A stretch of 64,000 nucleotides of DNA from Photobacterium marinum (GCF_000331515.1 NZ_AMZO01000002.1:310001-374000); one strand, 5' to 3'; shown: positions 20,360 to 30,423, counted from the first letter of the stretch. Program-made: numbers and translations. The notes: generated by a model from the sequence alone, not told the origin.

Positions 20360-22051
20360 ATGGCAACGTCAAAGCCTCGAATTTTCGGACTTAACTTAGT
20401 CATCGCCGGGTTACTTTCTCAGGCGCACATTGTTACGGCTGAAACACTTCCGTCTCAGCCTCTCCTCAATACTGTGTCATCGCAGTTTGTTGAAGATGCT
20501 GTTCAGCAACAAAAAGCAGAGATGTGGGTAAATGAGATTGCCGGTGATATCTCTGTGATTCGCTACATAAATAAGCTGGCGCAGATTTATCGTGATATTG
20601 GCTACACTCCGTTATGGCAAGACACTCGGGCTGCTGATGAATTCGAGCGTCAGTTGAGGGTGCTGTCTCATGCAAATGTCAGCTCCGACTTTTCCAGTCG
20701 CTATTCACTGCTTAAACATTTCAAATTATCTAATGACTGGCGTCAGTATGATTTGTTGGCAACAGATACCCTTCTTGCTTACATGAGCTATGTAGAAACA
20801 GTGCCAGAGTTCGGTCGGGGATGGTTTTTCGGTGCCGGGGTCGATCCGGATTTGCCGCTGCCTTCAGAGATGCAGCAATCACTTTTGAACAGTGCGATTG
20901 AAACTGATCGGCTGAACTTTTTTGTCGCCGCACTCAAACCTGTTGATGAAAGATATAACCAAATTACCGAGGCTATTGCTCAACTGGAACAGACTGCTGC
21001 GAGTCAGTACTGGCCGGGCTTTTATCAGTCCGGCATTATCCGTTATGGAGCCAGATTGGCGAACCCTGAGCGTTTGATTACTATTCTTGAAAACCTCGGG
21101 GATTTACCATCTTATCAGGCCGACCAACTTAGAGTGGATCAGGTGAAAAAGTACAATGTCGAACTTGTTGAAGCGGTGAAGAGTTTCCAGGAAAGGCATG
21201 GTCTTAAAGTTGATGGGGTGATTGGACCGAAAACTCGTTACTGGTTGTCAACCGCACCTAAAGAACGAATTAGGGTCTTGGCGTTAAATGCACAGCGTAT
21301 GAGATTGTGGCCAGCTGAACATCCTTCATTATTAGTCGTCAATATTCCTGATTTCGGCATGAGCCTTTGGCTGGACAATGAGCACGTGCTGAACAGTAAA
21401 GTGATTGTAGGGCGTCCAAGCCGAAGAACACCTTTGATGACTTCCTCAATTTCATCTGTGGTTTTTAACCCTTACTGGAATGTTCCTATCTCTATTATGC
21501 GCAAGGATATTTTGCCAAAAGCGCAATATGACCGGGGCTATTTGTACCGAAATGATTTCAGGGTGATCCGCAGCTGGACCAGCAATGAGCAGATCCCTAT
21601 TCATACTATCGACTGGCGCATTGTAAACTCCAAGTCGTTCCCGTACCGGTTGCGTCAGAAGCCGGGCAATAAGAATGCATTGGGTAAATTTAAGTTTAAT
21701 ATTCCTAATGACAATTCCATCTACCTTCACGACACACCAACGAAAAGTTTATTCAATAAAGAAACCCGGGCGTTCAGCTCCGGATGTGTTCGGGTTGAGC
21801 ACGCTGATGAACTGGCAATGATTCTGCTGAATCACTCAGGGGTTTCGGAAGATAGGGTTAACCAGCTTAAAGCGCGTGCGAATACTAAGACTGTTGGTCT
21901 TAGCAACCGGGTTAAGGTGCATGTGATTTATCAGACAGCGTGGGTGGATGGTCAGGGGGAAGTGCACTTCCGTGACGATATCTATAGATACGACCAATTC
22001 GGTCGCATGTCACAAAAGGAAGAAAAACTAACAAATAATTTTAATGAATAA
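20360..22051 (+). CDS. ldtD: LdtD (YcbB), L,D-transpeptidase forming 3-3 peptidoglycan cross-links
   Basis: LdtD (563 residues) is an exported enzyme that joins two meso-DAP residues in peptidoglycan. A signal peptide ends near IVTA (about residue 27). A PG-binding domain lies around residues 240-295 (VKSFQERHGLKVDGVIGPKTRYWL). The YkuD catalytic domain follows, with the motif HDTP...SSGCVRV and catalytic Cys 476. AAGGAG precedes the start. mepK and gloC follow on the same strand, as in E. coli, where mukB also precedes this gene directly. Confidence 0.93.
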   Translation: MATSKPRIFGLNLVIAGLLSQAHIVTAETLPSQPLLNTVSSQFVEDAVQQQKAEMWVNEIAGDISVIRYINKLAQIYRDIGYTPLWQDTRAADEFERQLRVLSHANVSSDFSSRYSLLKHFKLSNDWRQYDLLATDTLLAYMSYVETVPEFGRGWFFGAGVDPDLPLPSEMQQSLLNSAIETDRLNFFVAALKPVDERYNQITEAIAQLEQTAASQYWPGFYQSGIIRYGARLANPERLITILENLGDLPSYQADQLRVDQVKKYNVELVEAVKSFQERHGLKVDGVIGPKTRYWLSTAPKERIRVLALNAQRMRLWPAEHPSLLVVNIPDFGMSLWLDNEHVLNSKVIVGRPSRRTPLMTSSISSVVFNPYWNVPISIMRKDILPKAQYDRGYLYRNDFRVIRSWTSNEQIPIHTIDWRIVNSKSFPYRLRQKPGNKNALGKFKFNIPNDNSIYLHDTPTKSLFNKETRAFSSGCVRVEHADELAMILLNHSGVSEDRVNQLKARANTKTVGLSNRVKVHVIYQTAWVDGQGEVHFRDDIYRYDQFGRMSQKEEKLTNNFNE

Positions 22052-22204
22052 TTCTCTTACAGCTCAATAACTAGACGGTTTTGACATAAAAAAGAGTCGT
22101 TTTATTAGTATATCGATGTTTGACTGAACAAAAACTGAACGTTATCTTGCTGCTCGTTGTTTAGCTTATATTTCGTGTTTAGCAAGAAAGTGGTTTTGTT
22201 CAGG

Positions 22205-22756
22205 ATGTCAGAAATTAATTACAAGCGCCGTCAACTATTGGTAGCTGGAGGTTTTGCACTAGGCGCATGTTTATTGCCAGGAGTGGCATTTTCCAGCCCA
22301 TTTAAAGGTTCTAATCCTCGTAAAATTTCGCTGTGTAATATTCATACTAATGAAGATCTTGAAACCCTGTACTTCGATGGTCAGGACTATATAAAACAAG
22401 AGCTGAAACGCATAAACCATATCTGTCGTGACTTCCGCCGTAATGAAGTTGCAAACATGGACCGCCGCCTGATCGATGCCATTGCACAAATTCAAGCGGG
22501 CCTAGGCCATAAAGGTCAGGTGCGCATTATTTCGGGTTACCGTTCACCTGAAACTAACAAAGCCCTGCAAAGCAAAAGCCGCAAGGTCGCAAAAAAGAGC
22601 TACCATATGAAAGGGCAGGCGATTGATTTTAACCTTGAAGGTGTCTCGCTAAAGCGGGTAAGGGATGCTGCTCTGGAACTGCGTTTAGGTGGTGTGGGCT
22701 ATTATCCGAAGGATGGTTTCGTCCATATTGATACTGGTCCGGTTCGTCGCTGGTAA
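22205..22756 (+). CDS. mepK: MepK (YcbK), peptidoglycan endopeptidase, Tat substrate
   Basis: MepK (183 residues) cleaves peptidoglycan cross-links, with preference for the 3-3 bonds made by L,D-transpeptidases. The N-terminus has a twin-arginine signal (YKRRQLLVAGG). The M15-type zinc site is His 134 and Asp 141 in SYHMKGQAIDF plus His 174 in GFVHIDTG, closely matching the E. coli enzyme. I chose the ATG at 22205; the open frame reaches back to a TTG at 22157 with no family support. It sits right after ldtD, so maker and cutter of the same bond are neighbours. Confidence 0.9.
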   Translation: MSEINYKRRQLLVAGGFALGACLLPGVAFSSPFKGSNPRKISLCNIHTNEDLETLYFDGQDYIKQELKRINHICRDFRRNEVANMDRRLIDAIAQIQAGLGHKGQVRIISGYRSPETNKALQSKSRKVAKKSYHMKGQAIDFNLEGVSLKRVRDAALELRLGGVGYYPKDGFVHIDTGPVRRW

Positions 22757-22805
22757 GCATTCTGAATTTAATATAAAAAACAACAACCATTTCTCTGAAT
22801 AATTA

Positions 22806-22855
22806 CAAAGCCGGTTACCGTCCTCCTCTCTTGATGGTTTCCGGCTTTGCTGTTT
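22806..22855 (+). terminator. Probable terminator after mepK
   Basis: CAAAGCCGG (22806-22814) and CCGGCTTTG (22841-22849) form a 9-bp stem with a 26-base loop, followed by a moderately T-rich tail. Weaker than the other terminators here. Confidence 0.5.
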
Positions 22856-22991
22856 CTGTCTCCCGTTATCTATCCGAGTGATACTTGCTGTATCAACTAT
22901 TTTTTACCGGAAAAGGTTGTGACAGGCTTTTGTTGTAATCGACAGGGCCATGTTATCCTTTGCCAAGATTATTTTGAGTTAGGAAAGGGCT

Positions 22992-23645
22992 ATGAGTCTT
23001 CAGTTTGAAATTGTTCCAGTTACTCCGTTTCAGCAAAATTGCTCGATCATTTGGTGTGATGAAACCAAGGAAGCGGCGATGGTCGATCCGGGCGGTGACA
23101 TTCACCTGCTAAAAGAAAAAGTCCAGCAGTTAGGCCTGACAGTAACTAAGCTGATTCTGACTCATGGTCATCTTGATCATGTTGGTGGTACAGCACCACT
23201 GGCGGCAGAGCTGAATGTGCCGGTTATCGGTCCGCACAAAGAAGATGCTTTCTGGCTTCAGGGCTTGCCTCGTCAGAGTGAGATGTTTGGTTTCCCGCTG
23301 ACAGAAGCTTTTGATCCGGACCAGTGGCTGGAAGAAGGTGATGTGGTGACTGTCGGTAATCAGAAGCTTAATGTACTGCTCACACCGGGTCATACACCGG
23401 GCCACATCACTCTGCACAATGAAGATGCGAAAATTGCTTTTGTTGGTGACGTGCTGTTCCGCGGTGGCATTGGCCGGACTGATTTCCCGAAAGGCGATTA
23501 CCAGACTCTGATTGATTCCATCAAGAACAAATTATGGCCTCTGGGTAACGATGTGACTTTTGTACCGGGTCATGGCCCATTGTCAACTTTCGGTAATGAG
23601 CGTGCCTCTAACCCGTTTGTTGCTGATGAGATGCCGCTGTATTAA
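22992..23645 (+). CDS. gloC: GloC (YcbL), type II glyoxalase, metallo-beta-lactamase fold
   Basis: The 217-residue cytosolic protein has the metallo-beta-lactamase motif THGHLDHVGG (His 58, His 60, Asp 62, His 63), then TPGHTPGH, FVGDVLF and a C-terminal VPGHGP, giving a complete two-metal site. YcbL/GloC hydrolyses S-lactoylglutathione to D-lactate as the second step of methylglyoxal detoxification. AGGAAAGG precedes the ATG. It follows ldtD-mepK in the same order as ycbB-ycbK-ycbL in E. coli. Confidence 0.92.
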   Translation: MSLQFEIVPVTPFQQNCSIIWCDETKEAAMVDPGGDIHLLKEKVQQLGLTVTKLILTHGHLDHVGGTAPLAAELNVPVIGPHKEDAFWLQGLPRQSEMFGFPLTEAFDPDQWLEEGDVVTVGNQKLNVLLTPGHTPGHITLHNEDAKIAFVGDVLFRGGIGRTDFPKGDYQTLIDSIKNKLWPLGNDVTFVPGHGPLSTFGNERASNPFVADEMPLY

Positions 23646-23692
23646 TCCGGCGCTCTAAAATCAGACTGACTTATTTTTAAGTCAGTAGCTTT

Positions 23693-23749
23693 AAAAAGCG
23701 TGAATTTGTTACTGTCTGTCCGCAACTAGTTAACAATTCACGCTTTTTA
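23693..23749 (+). terminator. Terminator of gloC
   Basis: AAAAAGCGTGAATT (23694-23707) and AATTCACGCTTTTT (23735-23748) form a long perfect stem that continues inward with one bulge (GTTA/TAAC). A smaller 9-bp hairpin (ACTGACTTA, 23665-23686) sits just upstream. Confidence 0.85.
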
Positions 23750-24085
23750 TGTTTATTTCTCAAACCTTATTAATAACCTTATTTATTTTGTGATTGCTTT
23801 CACGCTTTTCCTGCCACTTATTCAAAACTAAGAATCTTTCCTAATTGTTTTAGGCCGCCTTCTCAAGCCTCTTACTGATAGCCTCATTAAAATCGCTCCT
23901 ATATCTGGTCAATCATCATTCGTTGACTTCAGGGTATTCCGGCGCTTTCCTGACCTGGTTTCTGATATGGATGTCGCGCTTCTCTGTAGTTGAGATAGAT
24001 AACAACGCCTCCTGATGGTGGCCAGCGTGATTGCGCAGGGCTGTGCTCTGTCGATTTTGTAGAGTGATTATCTTGAGGGTTTCAC
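23750..24085. other. Promoter region of uhpT
   Basis: No gene fits in this gap. It holds the CRP-like site at 23789-23804 and presumably the UhpA-controlled promoter of uhpT. I could not recognise a UhpA-binding sequence by eye. Confidence 0.45.
23789..23804. promoter_or_regulatory. Candidate CRP site upstream of uhpT
   Basis: TGTGA-TTGCTT-TCACG matches the CRP consensus TGTGA-N6-TCACA at nine of ten core bases. It lies 282 bases before the uhpT start. CRP dependence of uhpT is known in E. coli; the distance here is larger. Confidence 0.5.
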
Positions 24086-25492
24086 ATGTTTAAACTACTG
24101 GAACAGGTTAGAAAACCAACACTGGATCTGCCTGTAGAAGAGCGTCGTAAAATGTGGTTCAAGCCATTTATGCAATCTTACCTGGTTGTATTTATCGGCT
24201 ACTTGACCATGTACCTGATCCGTAAAAACTTCAACGTTGCTCAGAACGACATGATCACGACTTATGATCTGTCGATGACTCAACTGGGTATGATTGGTCT
24301 TGGTTTCTCGATTACTTACGGTATCGGTAAAACCGTTGTTTCTTATTACGCTGACGGAAAAAATACCAAACAGTTTCTTCCTTTCATGTTGATCCTGTCA
24401 GCGATTGCTATGCTGGGCTTCAGTGCCAGTATGGGCGGCACCAGCGTTAGCCTGTTCTTTATGATCGCTTTCTATGCATTGAGCGGTTTCTTCCAGAGTA
24501 CCGGTGGTCCTTCAAGTTACTCAACCATTACTAAATGGACGCCACGTAAGAAGCGCGGTACTTACCTTGGCTTCTGGAACATGTCACACAACGTGGGTGG
24601 TGCAGGTGCTGCAGGTGTTGCTCTGTTTGGTGCGAACTTCCTGTTCGACGGTCACGTAGTGGGTATGTTTGTCTTCCCGTCAATCATTGCACTGGTTGTT
24701 GGTTTCATCGGTCTGCGTTTCGGTAGTGATTCTCCAGAAGCTTACGGCTTGGGTAAAGCTGAAGAACTGTTCGGTGAAGAAGTCAGTGAAGAAGACGTTA
24801 ACGCCGAAGAGAATGAAATGAGTAAGCGCGAAATCTTCATGGAATACGTGCTGAAGAACAAGATCATTTGGCTGCTTTGCTTTGCAAACATCTTCCTGTA
24901 TATCGTACGTATCGGTATCGACCAGTGGTCAACTGTATACGCTTACCAGGAACTGGGCTTCTCGAAAGAAACGGCTATTCAGGGTTTCACACTGTTCGAA
25001 GTAGGTGCACTGGTTGGTACGCTGATGTGGGGTTACCTGTCTGACCTTGCAAACGGTCGCCGTGCTCTGGTTGCCTGTGTGTCTCTGACTCTGATTATCT
25101 TCTCTCTGGAAATCTACCAGACAGCGACAACAGAATTCATGTACCTTGGCTCGCTGTTTATTCTTGGCTTCCTGGTATTCGGTCCTCAGCTTCTGATTGG
25201 TGTAGCAGCTGTTGGCTTCGTTCCTAAGAAAGCAATCAGTGTTGCTGATGGCATCAAAGGTACATTTGCTTACCTTATTGGTGACAGTTTTGCGAAATTG
25301 GGTCTGGGTATGATTGCCGACGGTACGCCAATCTTCGGCCTGACAGGCTGGAAAGGTACCTTCGCAGCACTGGATACTTCAGCTGCGATATGTATTGGTC
25401 TTCTACTGTTTGTTGCGATTGCGGAAGAAAGAAAAATTCGCCGCGAGAAGCGCCTGCTGAAAGAACAAGAAGCGCAAGTTGAAATGGCTTAA
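24086..25492 (+). CDS. uhpT: UhpT, hexose-6-phosphate:phosphate antiporter
   Basis: UhpT (468 residues) is an inner-membrane antiporter of the major facilitator superfamily that exchanges internal phosphate for glucose-6-phosphate and related sugars; it also admits fosfomycin. It is near-identical in many stretches to the E. coli protein ([23 protein letters not shown], with the essential Arg 46; [12 protein letters not shown] around the second essential Arg; GFVPKKAI). GAGGG precedes the start. Its own terminator (25506-25536) separates it from uhpABC downstream, whereas in E. coli uhpT comes after uhpABC. Confidence 0.97.
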   Translation: MFKLLEQVRKPTLDLPVEERRKMWFKPFMQSYLVVFIGYLTMYLIRKNFNVAQNDMITTYDLSMTQLGMIGLGFSITYGIGKTVVSYYADGKNTKQFLPFMLILSAIAMLGFSASMGGTSVSLFFMIAFYALSGFFQSTGGPSSYSTITKWTPRKKRGTYLGFWNMSHNVGGAGAAGVALFGANFLFDGHVVGMFVFPSIIALVVGFIGLRFGSDSPEAYGLGKAEELFGEEVSEEDVNAEENEMSKREIFMEYVLKNKIIWLLCFANIFLYIVRIGIDQWSTVYAYQELGFSKETAIQGFTLFEVGALVGTLMWGYLSDLANGRRALVACVSLTLIIFSLEIYQTATTEFMYLGSLFILGFLVFGPQLLIGVAAVGFVPKKAISVADGIKGTFAYLIGDSFAKLGLGMIADGTPIFGLTGWKGTFAALDTSAAICIGLLLFVAIAEERKIRREKRLLKEQEAQVEMA

Positions 25493-25505
25493 GCTTGAAT
25501 TGATG

Positions 25506-25536
25506 AAAAGGCCACCCGTTTGGGTGGCTTTTCTTT
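25506..25536 (+). terminator. Terminator of uhpT
   Basis: GCCACCC / GGGTGGC stem with flanking A and T runs, followed by a T-rich tail, 14 bases after the uhpT stop. Confidence 0.88.
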
Positions 25537-25755
25537 TTTTAAGGTGGGCGAATTTAAATCAAAAAGCGATTCAGGCAGCCAGAACAGGTTGTTGCAGAGA
25601 GTACTTTTTGCTTTGAATCTACCACACGATGAACTTATTCCCTGATGCAGGAAAAATGCAGAAAAGTGAATATGAGTAATTTATTTTTCGCGCTTGCCTG
25701 ACCGGGAATATGAATGTAGTTTATCTTTCTTTTGGCTCTGGCTGGGTATTTTAAG

Positions 25756-26364
25756 ATGATCAAAGTCGTATTGGTTGATGATCACATCATTGTTCGTTCG
25801 GGCTTCGCCCAACTGTTATCCCTCGAAGAAGATATCGAGGTTGCCGGCGAATTCGGTTCAGCACAGGAAGCGCGAAAGGGGATGCCTGGCAGCCAAGCCA
25901 ATGTTTGTATCCTTGATATTTCGATGCCGGATGAAAGTGGTTTGTCTTTGCTGGAAGATTTGCCGGACGGCATTGCCTGCATCATGCTTAGTGTTCATGA
26001 CTCGGTTGCAATTGTCGAGAAGGCGTTGGAAGCCGGAGCCCGCGGTTATCTGAGCAAGCGTTGCAGCCCCGATGAACTGGTAGCTGCTGTTCGTACTGCC
26101 GCTACTGGAGGATGTTATCTGACCCCGGATATTGCGCTGAAGCTGGCATCACCGGATCGCAGTACCAAGGTATTAACTCAACTGACCAAACGCGAGCGTC
26201 AAATCGGAGAAATGCTGGCATCGGGTATGGATGTTAAAAGTGTTGCGGCTGAGTTGGGCCTTAGTCCGAAAACCGTGCATGTTCATCGTGCCAATGCCAT
26301 GGATAAGCTCGGTGTAAAGAATAATGTTGAACTTGCCAAATGCTTTGCCTCTGAGACGCTCTGA
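25756..26364 (+). CDS. uhpA: UhpA, response regulator for hexose-phosphate uptake
   Basis: UhpA (202 residues) is a NarL/FixJ-type response regulator that activates uhpT when phosphorylated by UhpB. The receiver has the acidic pair at the start (VDDH) and phospho-acceptor Asp 54 in ILDISMPD, and the C-terminal LuxR-type helix-turn-helix contains [36 protein letters not shown] in two stretches. I chose the ATG at 25756, which gives the family N-terminus [10 protein letters not shown]; the frame runs back to 25732. It shares one base with uhpB (TGATG). Confidence 0.95.
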   Translation: MIKVVLVDDHIIVRSGFAQLLSLEEDIEVAGEFGSAQEARKGMPGSQANVCILDISMPDESGLSLLEDLPDGIACIMLSVHDSVAIVEKALEAGARGYLSKRCSPDELVAAVRTAATGGCYLTPDIALKLASPDRSTKVLTQLTKRERQIGEMLASGMDVKSVAAELGLSPKTVHVHRANAMDKLGVKNNVELAKCFASETL

Positions 26365-27875
26365 TGCGCAATTACGTCCTGACTTCGCTGTGTAGTTGGT
26401 TACTGCTTTCTTGCTGCTGGTTTTGTTTGTGGATCATTGCCTCGTACTTTACGCTGGATCCCGAACTTGCTGTGCTCTTTTTCCCGTTTGCGATGCGTCT
26501 GGGCGTAACCCTTCACTCCCCCAAAGCATACTGGCCTGCGGTTTATGGTGCCGAATGGTGGTTGATGATATCGCTGGCAGTGCTGCTTGATCAGCCGCAG
26601 TGGGTTTCAGTGATGGCGGCCAGTTTGTTGAGTTTGCCTGTTTTGTGGCTGGCTCATGATCTCTATTTCGGTTCCCAGTGGCGCAAGTTGTGCGTGATGG
26701 CAACAGTGATTGGAGCCACGGCGCTGATAAATATGCTGGTGGTCGGTTTGCTCAGTGGTCATGGCATGATGGTACTGCTGGTCAGTATTACCGGCGGTCT
26801 GATGCTGGTTCCGAGTTGTTATCTGATTTGGAGTTACCTGTTCCAGAAGGCATGGATTCCGTTGACGGTAAATCTGGTTTCACGTCCGGTGGAGCTGAGA
26901 AGCCGTCATGTCGTCCTCTATGCGGCTCTGTTTATTATCAGTATTGCCATTCAGCTGGGACTGCCGGATGAGATGCGTCGATTTGCCCCTTTCTGTTTAG
27001 CTATTCCGATTATTCTTTTGGCATTTCGCTACGGCTGGCAGGGCGCTTTGCTTGGCACCTTGCTCAATAGTGTGGCACTGATTGCAGCCCGAACCGGCAG
27101 CAGTAACCTGGAAATTACTGATTTACTGCTTTCACTCTCTGCTCAGAGCCTGACAGGTATTCTGCTGGGAATGGGCATCCAACGTCAGCGAGAACTTAAC
27201 GATAAGCTGCGTCAGGAGCTGGCACGTAACCACAATCTTTCTCGTCAGTTGGTTAAGGCGGAAGAATCAGTTCGCCGAGAAGTGGCACGTGAACTCCATG
27301 ACGAGATAGGTCAGAACATTACCGCGATTCGTACCCAGGCAACTATTATCCAGCGGGTTGAAAATACGCCGATGGGGCAGAACTGCGCTTCGATGATTGA
27401 ATCTTTGTCGCTGAATATTTACGACACGACCAAAGGACTGCTGACGAGACTGAGACCGAAAACTCTTGATGATCTCGGTTTGGAAGAGGCGGTGCATCAG
27501 CTAGTTCGTGAAATGGAATGTGAAAGTCAGGGCATTGTGACTCGTATTGACTGGCAGCAGGACGAGTTGCAGGTGACAGAGCTGAGTGATGCCATGAGTG
27601 TCACCTTGTACCGTATTTGTCAGGAAGCGCTGAATAATGTGGTGAAGTATGCCTCGGCTTCTGAAGTGAGTATTTGTTTCTGTATCCGGGATGATGTTGA
27701 GCTGGTAATTCGCGATAACGGCGTCGGTTTTAAACAGGAGCAGACATTGCAAGGTTTCGGCCTGCGAGGAATGCGGGAGCGTGTACAGGCTCTGGGCGGA
27801 ACTTTCCTATTGAGCAGCCGTACCGAAGGCGAAGATCAGGGCACTGTGCTCAGGGTTATCCTTCCTGCACTGTAA
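26364..27875 (+). CDS. uhpB: UhpB, membrane sensor histidine kinase
   Basis: UhpB (503 residues) phosphorylates UhpA on a signal from UhpC. The first 270 residues form about eight membrane segments (MASE1-like). The HisKA_3 dimerisation domain has the phospho-accepting His 312 in ARELHDEIGQNITAIR. The C-terminal ATPase domain shows the N box (CQEALNNVVKYA) and G boxes (IRDNGVGF, GFGLRGMRERV). The start overlaps the uhpA stop by one base, indicating coupled translation. Confidence 0.95.
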   Translation: MRNYVLTSLCSWLLLSCCWFCLWIIASYFTLDPELAVLFFPFAMRLGVTLHSPKAYWPAVYGAEWWLMISLAVLLDQPQWVSVMAASLLSLPVLWLAHDLYFGSQWRKLCVMATVIGATALINMLVVGLLSGHGMMVLLVSITGGLMLVPSCYLIWSYLFQKAWIPLTVNLVSRPVELRSRHVVLYAALFIISIAIQLGLPDEMRRFAPFCLAIPIILLAFRYGWQGALLGTLLNSVALIAARTGSSNLEITDLLLSLSAQSLTGILLGMGIQRQRELNDKLRQELARNHNLSRQLVKAEESVRREVARELHDEIGQNITAIRTQATIIQRVENTPMGQNCASMIESLSLNIYDTTKGLLTRLRPKTLDDLGLEEAVHQLVREMECESQGIVTRIDWQQDELQVTELSDAMSVTLYRICQEALNNVVKYASASEVSICFCIRDDVELVIRDNGVGFKQEQTLQGFGLRGMRERVQALGGTFLLSSRTEGEDQGTVLRVILPAL

Positions 27876-27905
27876 CAGGTTCAAGACGAAGAAGAGTATT
27901 GATTG

Positions 27906-29249
27906 ATGTTTGGTGAGTTTAAATCTCCGCAACCAGCAGCGACGGTCACCGACCCGCAACAGGTCAACCAGCTTTACCGCTACTGGCGGTTCCACATCAT
28001 GCTGACCATGTATCTTGGCTATGCAGTTTTCTATCTGACCCGTAAAAACTTCAACTATGCCATGCCAGCCATGCTGGCTGATCTGGGGCTGGATAAAGCT
28101 GATATTGGGATGATGGGCACCCTGTTCTACATTACCTATGGCTGCTCTAAGTTCCTTTCGGGGATTATTTCTGACCGTTCAAATCCGCGGTATTTCATGG
28201 GGCTCGGCCTGATTGCTACCGGCATCGTTAATATCCTGTTTGGCTTCTCTAGCTCATTGTTGGTGTTAAGCGGCCTGTGGGTGCTCAATGCCTGGTTCCA
28301 GGGCTGGGGCTGGCCGCCTTGTTCGAAACTGATGACAACCTGGTACTCGCGCTCAGAGCGCGGACTGTGGTGGTCGCTGTGGAATACTGCTCATAATGTT
28401 GGTGGTGCGTTGATCCCTTTACTGGCTGGTTATCTGACCCTGCATTTTAGCTGGCGATACGGCTTCATTATACCGGGTATTATCGCTGTGCTGGTGGGAT
28501 TGGTGCTTTGCTGGCGCCTGCGTGACAAGCCGGTCACTCTAGGCCTCCCTACGGTCGGTCGCTGGCGTAATGATCAGCTTGAACTAGCACAGGAGCAGGA
28601 AGGTCAGGGGCTTAGCCATGGTGAAATCCTGAGAAAATATGTTCTGAGTAATAAGTATATTTGGCTGTTGGCTTTCAGTTATGTGCTGGTTTACATCGTT
28701 CGAACCGCGATTAATGACTGGGGGAATTTGTACCTGACTGAGCAGCACGGTTACGGACTTATTACTGCCAATACGGCCTTGTCGTTGTTTGAAGTCGGTG
28801 GTTTTATCGGATCGCTTGTCGCGGGATGGGGCTCGGATAAATTGTTCGGCGGTAACCGGGGCCCGATGAATTTGATTTTTTCAATCGGAATTTTCTTGTC
28901 TGTTGCGGCACTCTGGCTAATGCCGATGACCGGTTTTGTGCTGCAGGCTGGTTGTTTTTTTGCCATTGGTTTCTTTGTTTTTGGTCCGCAGATGCTGATA
29001 GGAATGGCTGCGGCAGAATGCTCCCATAAAGATTCTGCCGGAGCGGCTACCGGGTTTGTCGGCTTGTTTGCCTATATGGGGGCGGCATTGGCTGGCTATC
29101 CGTTGGCGGTGATTATGGAGCATTACCACTGGGCAGGCTTTTTTACCGTTATTTCATCCGCTGCGGCTGTTGTCGGTCTTCTGCTGCTGCCGTTCCTTAA
29201 GGCGCAGTCCATAGATGAAGGTGTGACGGTTGTATCTCAGAACAGCTGA
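27906..29249 (+). CDS. uhpC: UhpC, glucose-6-phosphate receptor (MFS protein)
   Basis: UhpC (447 residues) is a transporter-like membrane receptor for external glucose-6-phosphate that switches on UhpB. It is a paralogue of UhpT, with LTRKNFNYA (Arg 46), the GWGWPPCSKLMTTWY segment typical of UhpC, and a C-terminal FGPQMLIGMAAAE. I chose the ATG at 27906; a TTG just before it was the alternative. It is 30 bases behind uhpB and completes uhpABC. The next gene is convergent. Confidence 0.95.
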   Translation: MFGEFKSPQPAATVTDPQQVNQLYRYWRFHIMLTMYLGYAVFYLTRKNFNYAMPAMLADLGLDKADIGMMGTLFYITYGCSKFLSGIISDRSNPRYFMGLGLIATGIVNILFGFSSSLLVLSGLWVLNAWFQGWGWPPCSKLMTTWYSRSERGLWWSLWNTAHNVGGALIPLLAGYLTLHFSWRYGFIIPGIIAVLVGLVLCWRLRDKPVTLGLPTVGRWRNDQLELAQEQEGQGLSHGEILRKYVLSNKYIWLLAFSYVLVYIVRTAINDWGNLYLTEQHGYGLITANTALSLFEVGGFIGSLVAGWGSDKLFGGNRGPMNLIFSIGIFLSVAALWLMPMTGFVLQAGCFFAIGFFVFGPQMLIGMAAAECSHKDSAGAATGFVGLFAYMGAALAGYPLAVIMEHYHWAGFFTVISSAAAVVGLLLLPFLKAQSIDEGVTVVSQNS

Positions 29250-29306
29250 CAGGCTTATTAAGCTGGCTTTGATTACTCTGCTTTTGATTTATGACGCTGT
29301 TGGGAT

Positions 29307-29993
29307 TTATGAAGCAGCTAAGTAACGCCTCGCCAGGCCGACAAAGTCGTCGGTCGGGCGGTCGAGCAAATCTTCCGAGATAAAAAAATCATAGCCGAGC
29401 AATTCCCGGTTGTATCGCATTCGGTTTGCCAGCATTGCCAGCAGGCCCTTAAGCACTCTACCGTTGCTGGTGAGGTAGTGGGTGTCATCAAACAGCATAT
29501 CTTCGATTTCATGGGGCGGGTCGTCACTGCGTTTATAGGCAAGGATCAGTAGTATTCGCTGCTCCAACAGGATTTTGCTGGCAGTTCGTGGGCAGATCGA
29601 TTCCAGGAACTCATCATAGTTTTTGAGGCGAACGCCAACCCAGGGAACCGGCTCGCACCAGCCTTGGTAACAAATAGTGGCCGGGCCAATTTCGGCTATG
29701 TTTTTCCAACGCGCCAGCCAGCCACCATAAGAGCTGTGAAATTGGATATGCATGAAAGTAAGGGTAAATGACAGCGCTGGCTCTTTGCTTTGCTTATAGG
29801 CGATAATCAACATCGCCAGCGCCATGATAAAGATAATGGCGATAGCGGCTGCATTAGCTGTCGGATAAAAGTAAACCGCTCCGCAAAGTACAATAAGTAC
29901 GATTGCGCAGAACACCAGTTGCCACGTCCCGGATCTTGGATTCGGGGGCTTGATATACAGGGTTTTCAAATGGTCGCTTTTGCTCTCTATCAT
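29307..29993 (-). CDS. Membrane protein, probable DUF2982 family
   Basis: The 228-residue protein has two adjacent hydrophobic segments near the N-terminus (about 26-45 and 50-65) followed by a cytoplasmic domain of about 160 residues. The layout and the WKNIAEIGPATICYQGW segment fit the DUF2982 family of Vibrionaceae, from memory. No catalytic motif is visible. It converges on uhpC and the ATG has no strong ribosome site. Function unknown. Confidence 0.6.
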   Translation of the reverse strand: MIESKSDHLKTLYIKPPNPRSGTWQLVFCAIVLIVLCGAVYFYPTANAAAIAIIFIMALAMLIIAYKQSKEPALSFTLTFMHIQFHSSYGGWLARWKNIAEIGPATICYQGWCEPVPWVGVRLKNYDEFLESICPRTASKILLEQRILLILAYKRSDDPPHEIEDMLFDDTHYLTSNGRVLKGLLAMLANRMRYNRELLGYDFFISEDLLDRPTDDFVGLARRYLAAS

Positions 29994-30423
29994 AGTTCTA
30001 TTATGGCTGATGATAGTTAAGAGCCACGATTGGATCTTTTGATGGGAAAGATAAGCGGGCTGAGGAAGAACATATGGATGGAAGCGTGATGTTGCTATGA
30101 ATACTTATGCGCATCATGTTGCTTGATTTAGCTGAAGTCGCCAAATTTCGTTGTGATTGATGCAGTTTGCCTTTTGATTGCTGATTATTAGGGGTATTTA
30201 AACATAAATTTGGGGCTTTACTTTTTGTCGAAAATGAGACCTTGCCACCTGTTTTTGAGTAAAATCATGTTTTGTTGCGGGTTAAATGACCGTTTGCTGG
30301 CATTTCTCTGACATCCTTGGTATAACACGCGCTTACTTTTTCCCGCTGGACATACCTGTTCGAGTTATTTCTTGAGCGGTATATGGTGGTGACTGAAAGT
30401 AGTGCAACGGAGTAGGAAATTTA
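29994..30423. other. Intergenic region between two divergent genes
   Basis: No convincing gene. The AT-rich right half probably holds the promoter of the H1-like gene (30424). I see no distinct operator or hairpin. Confidence 0.4.
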
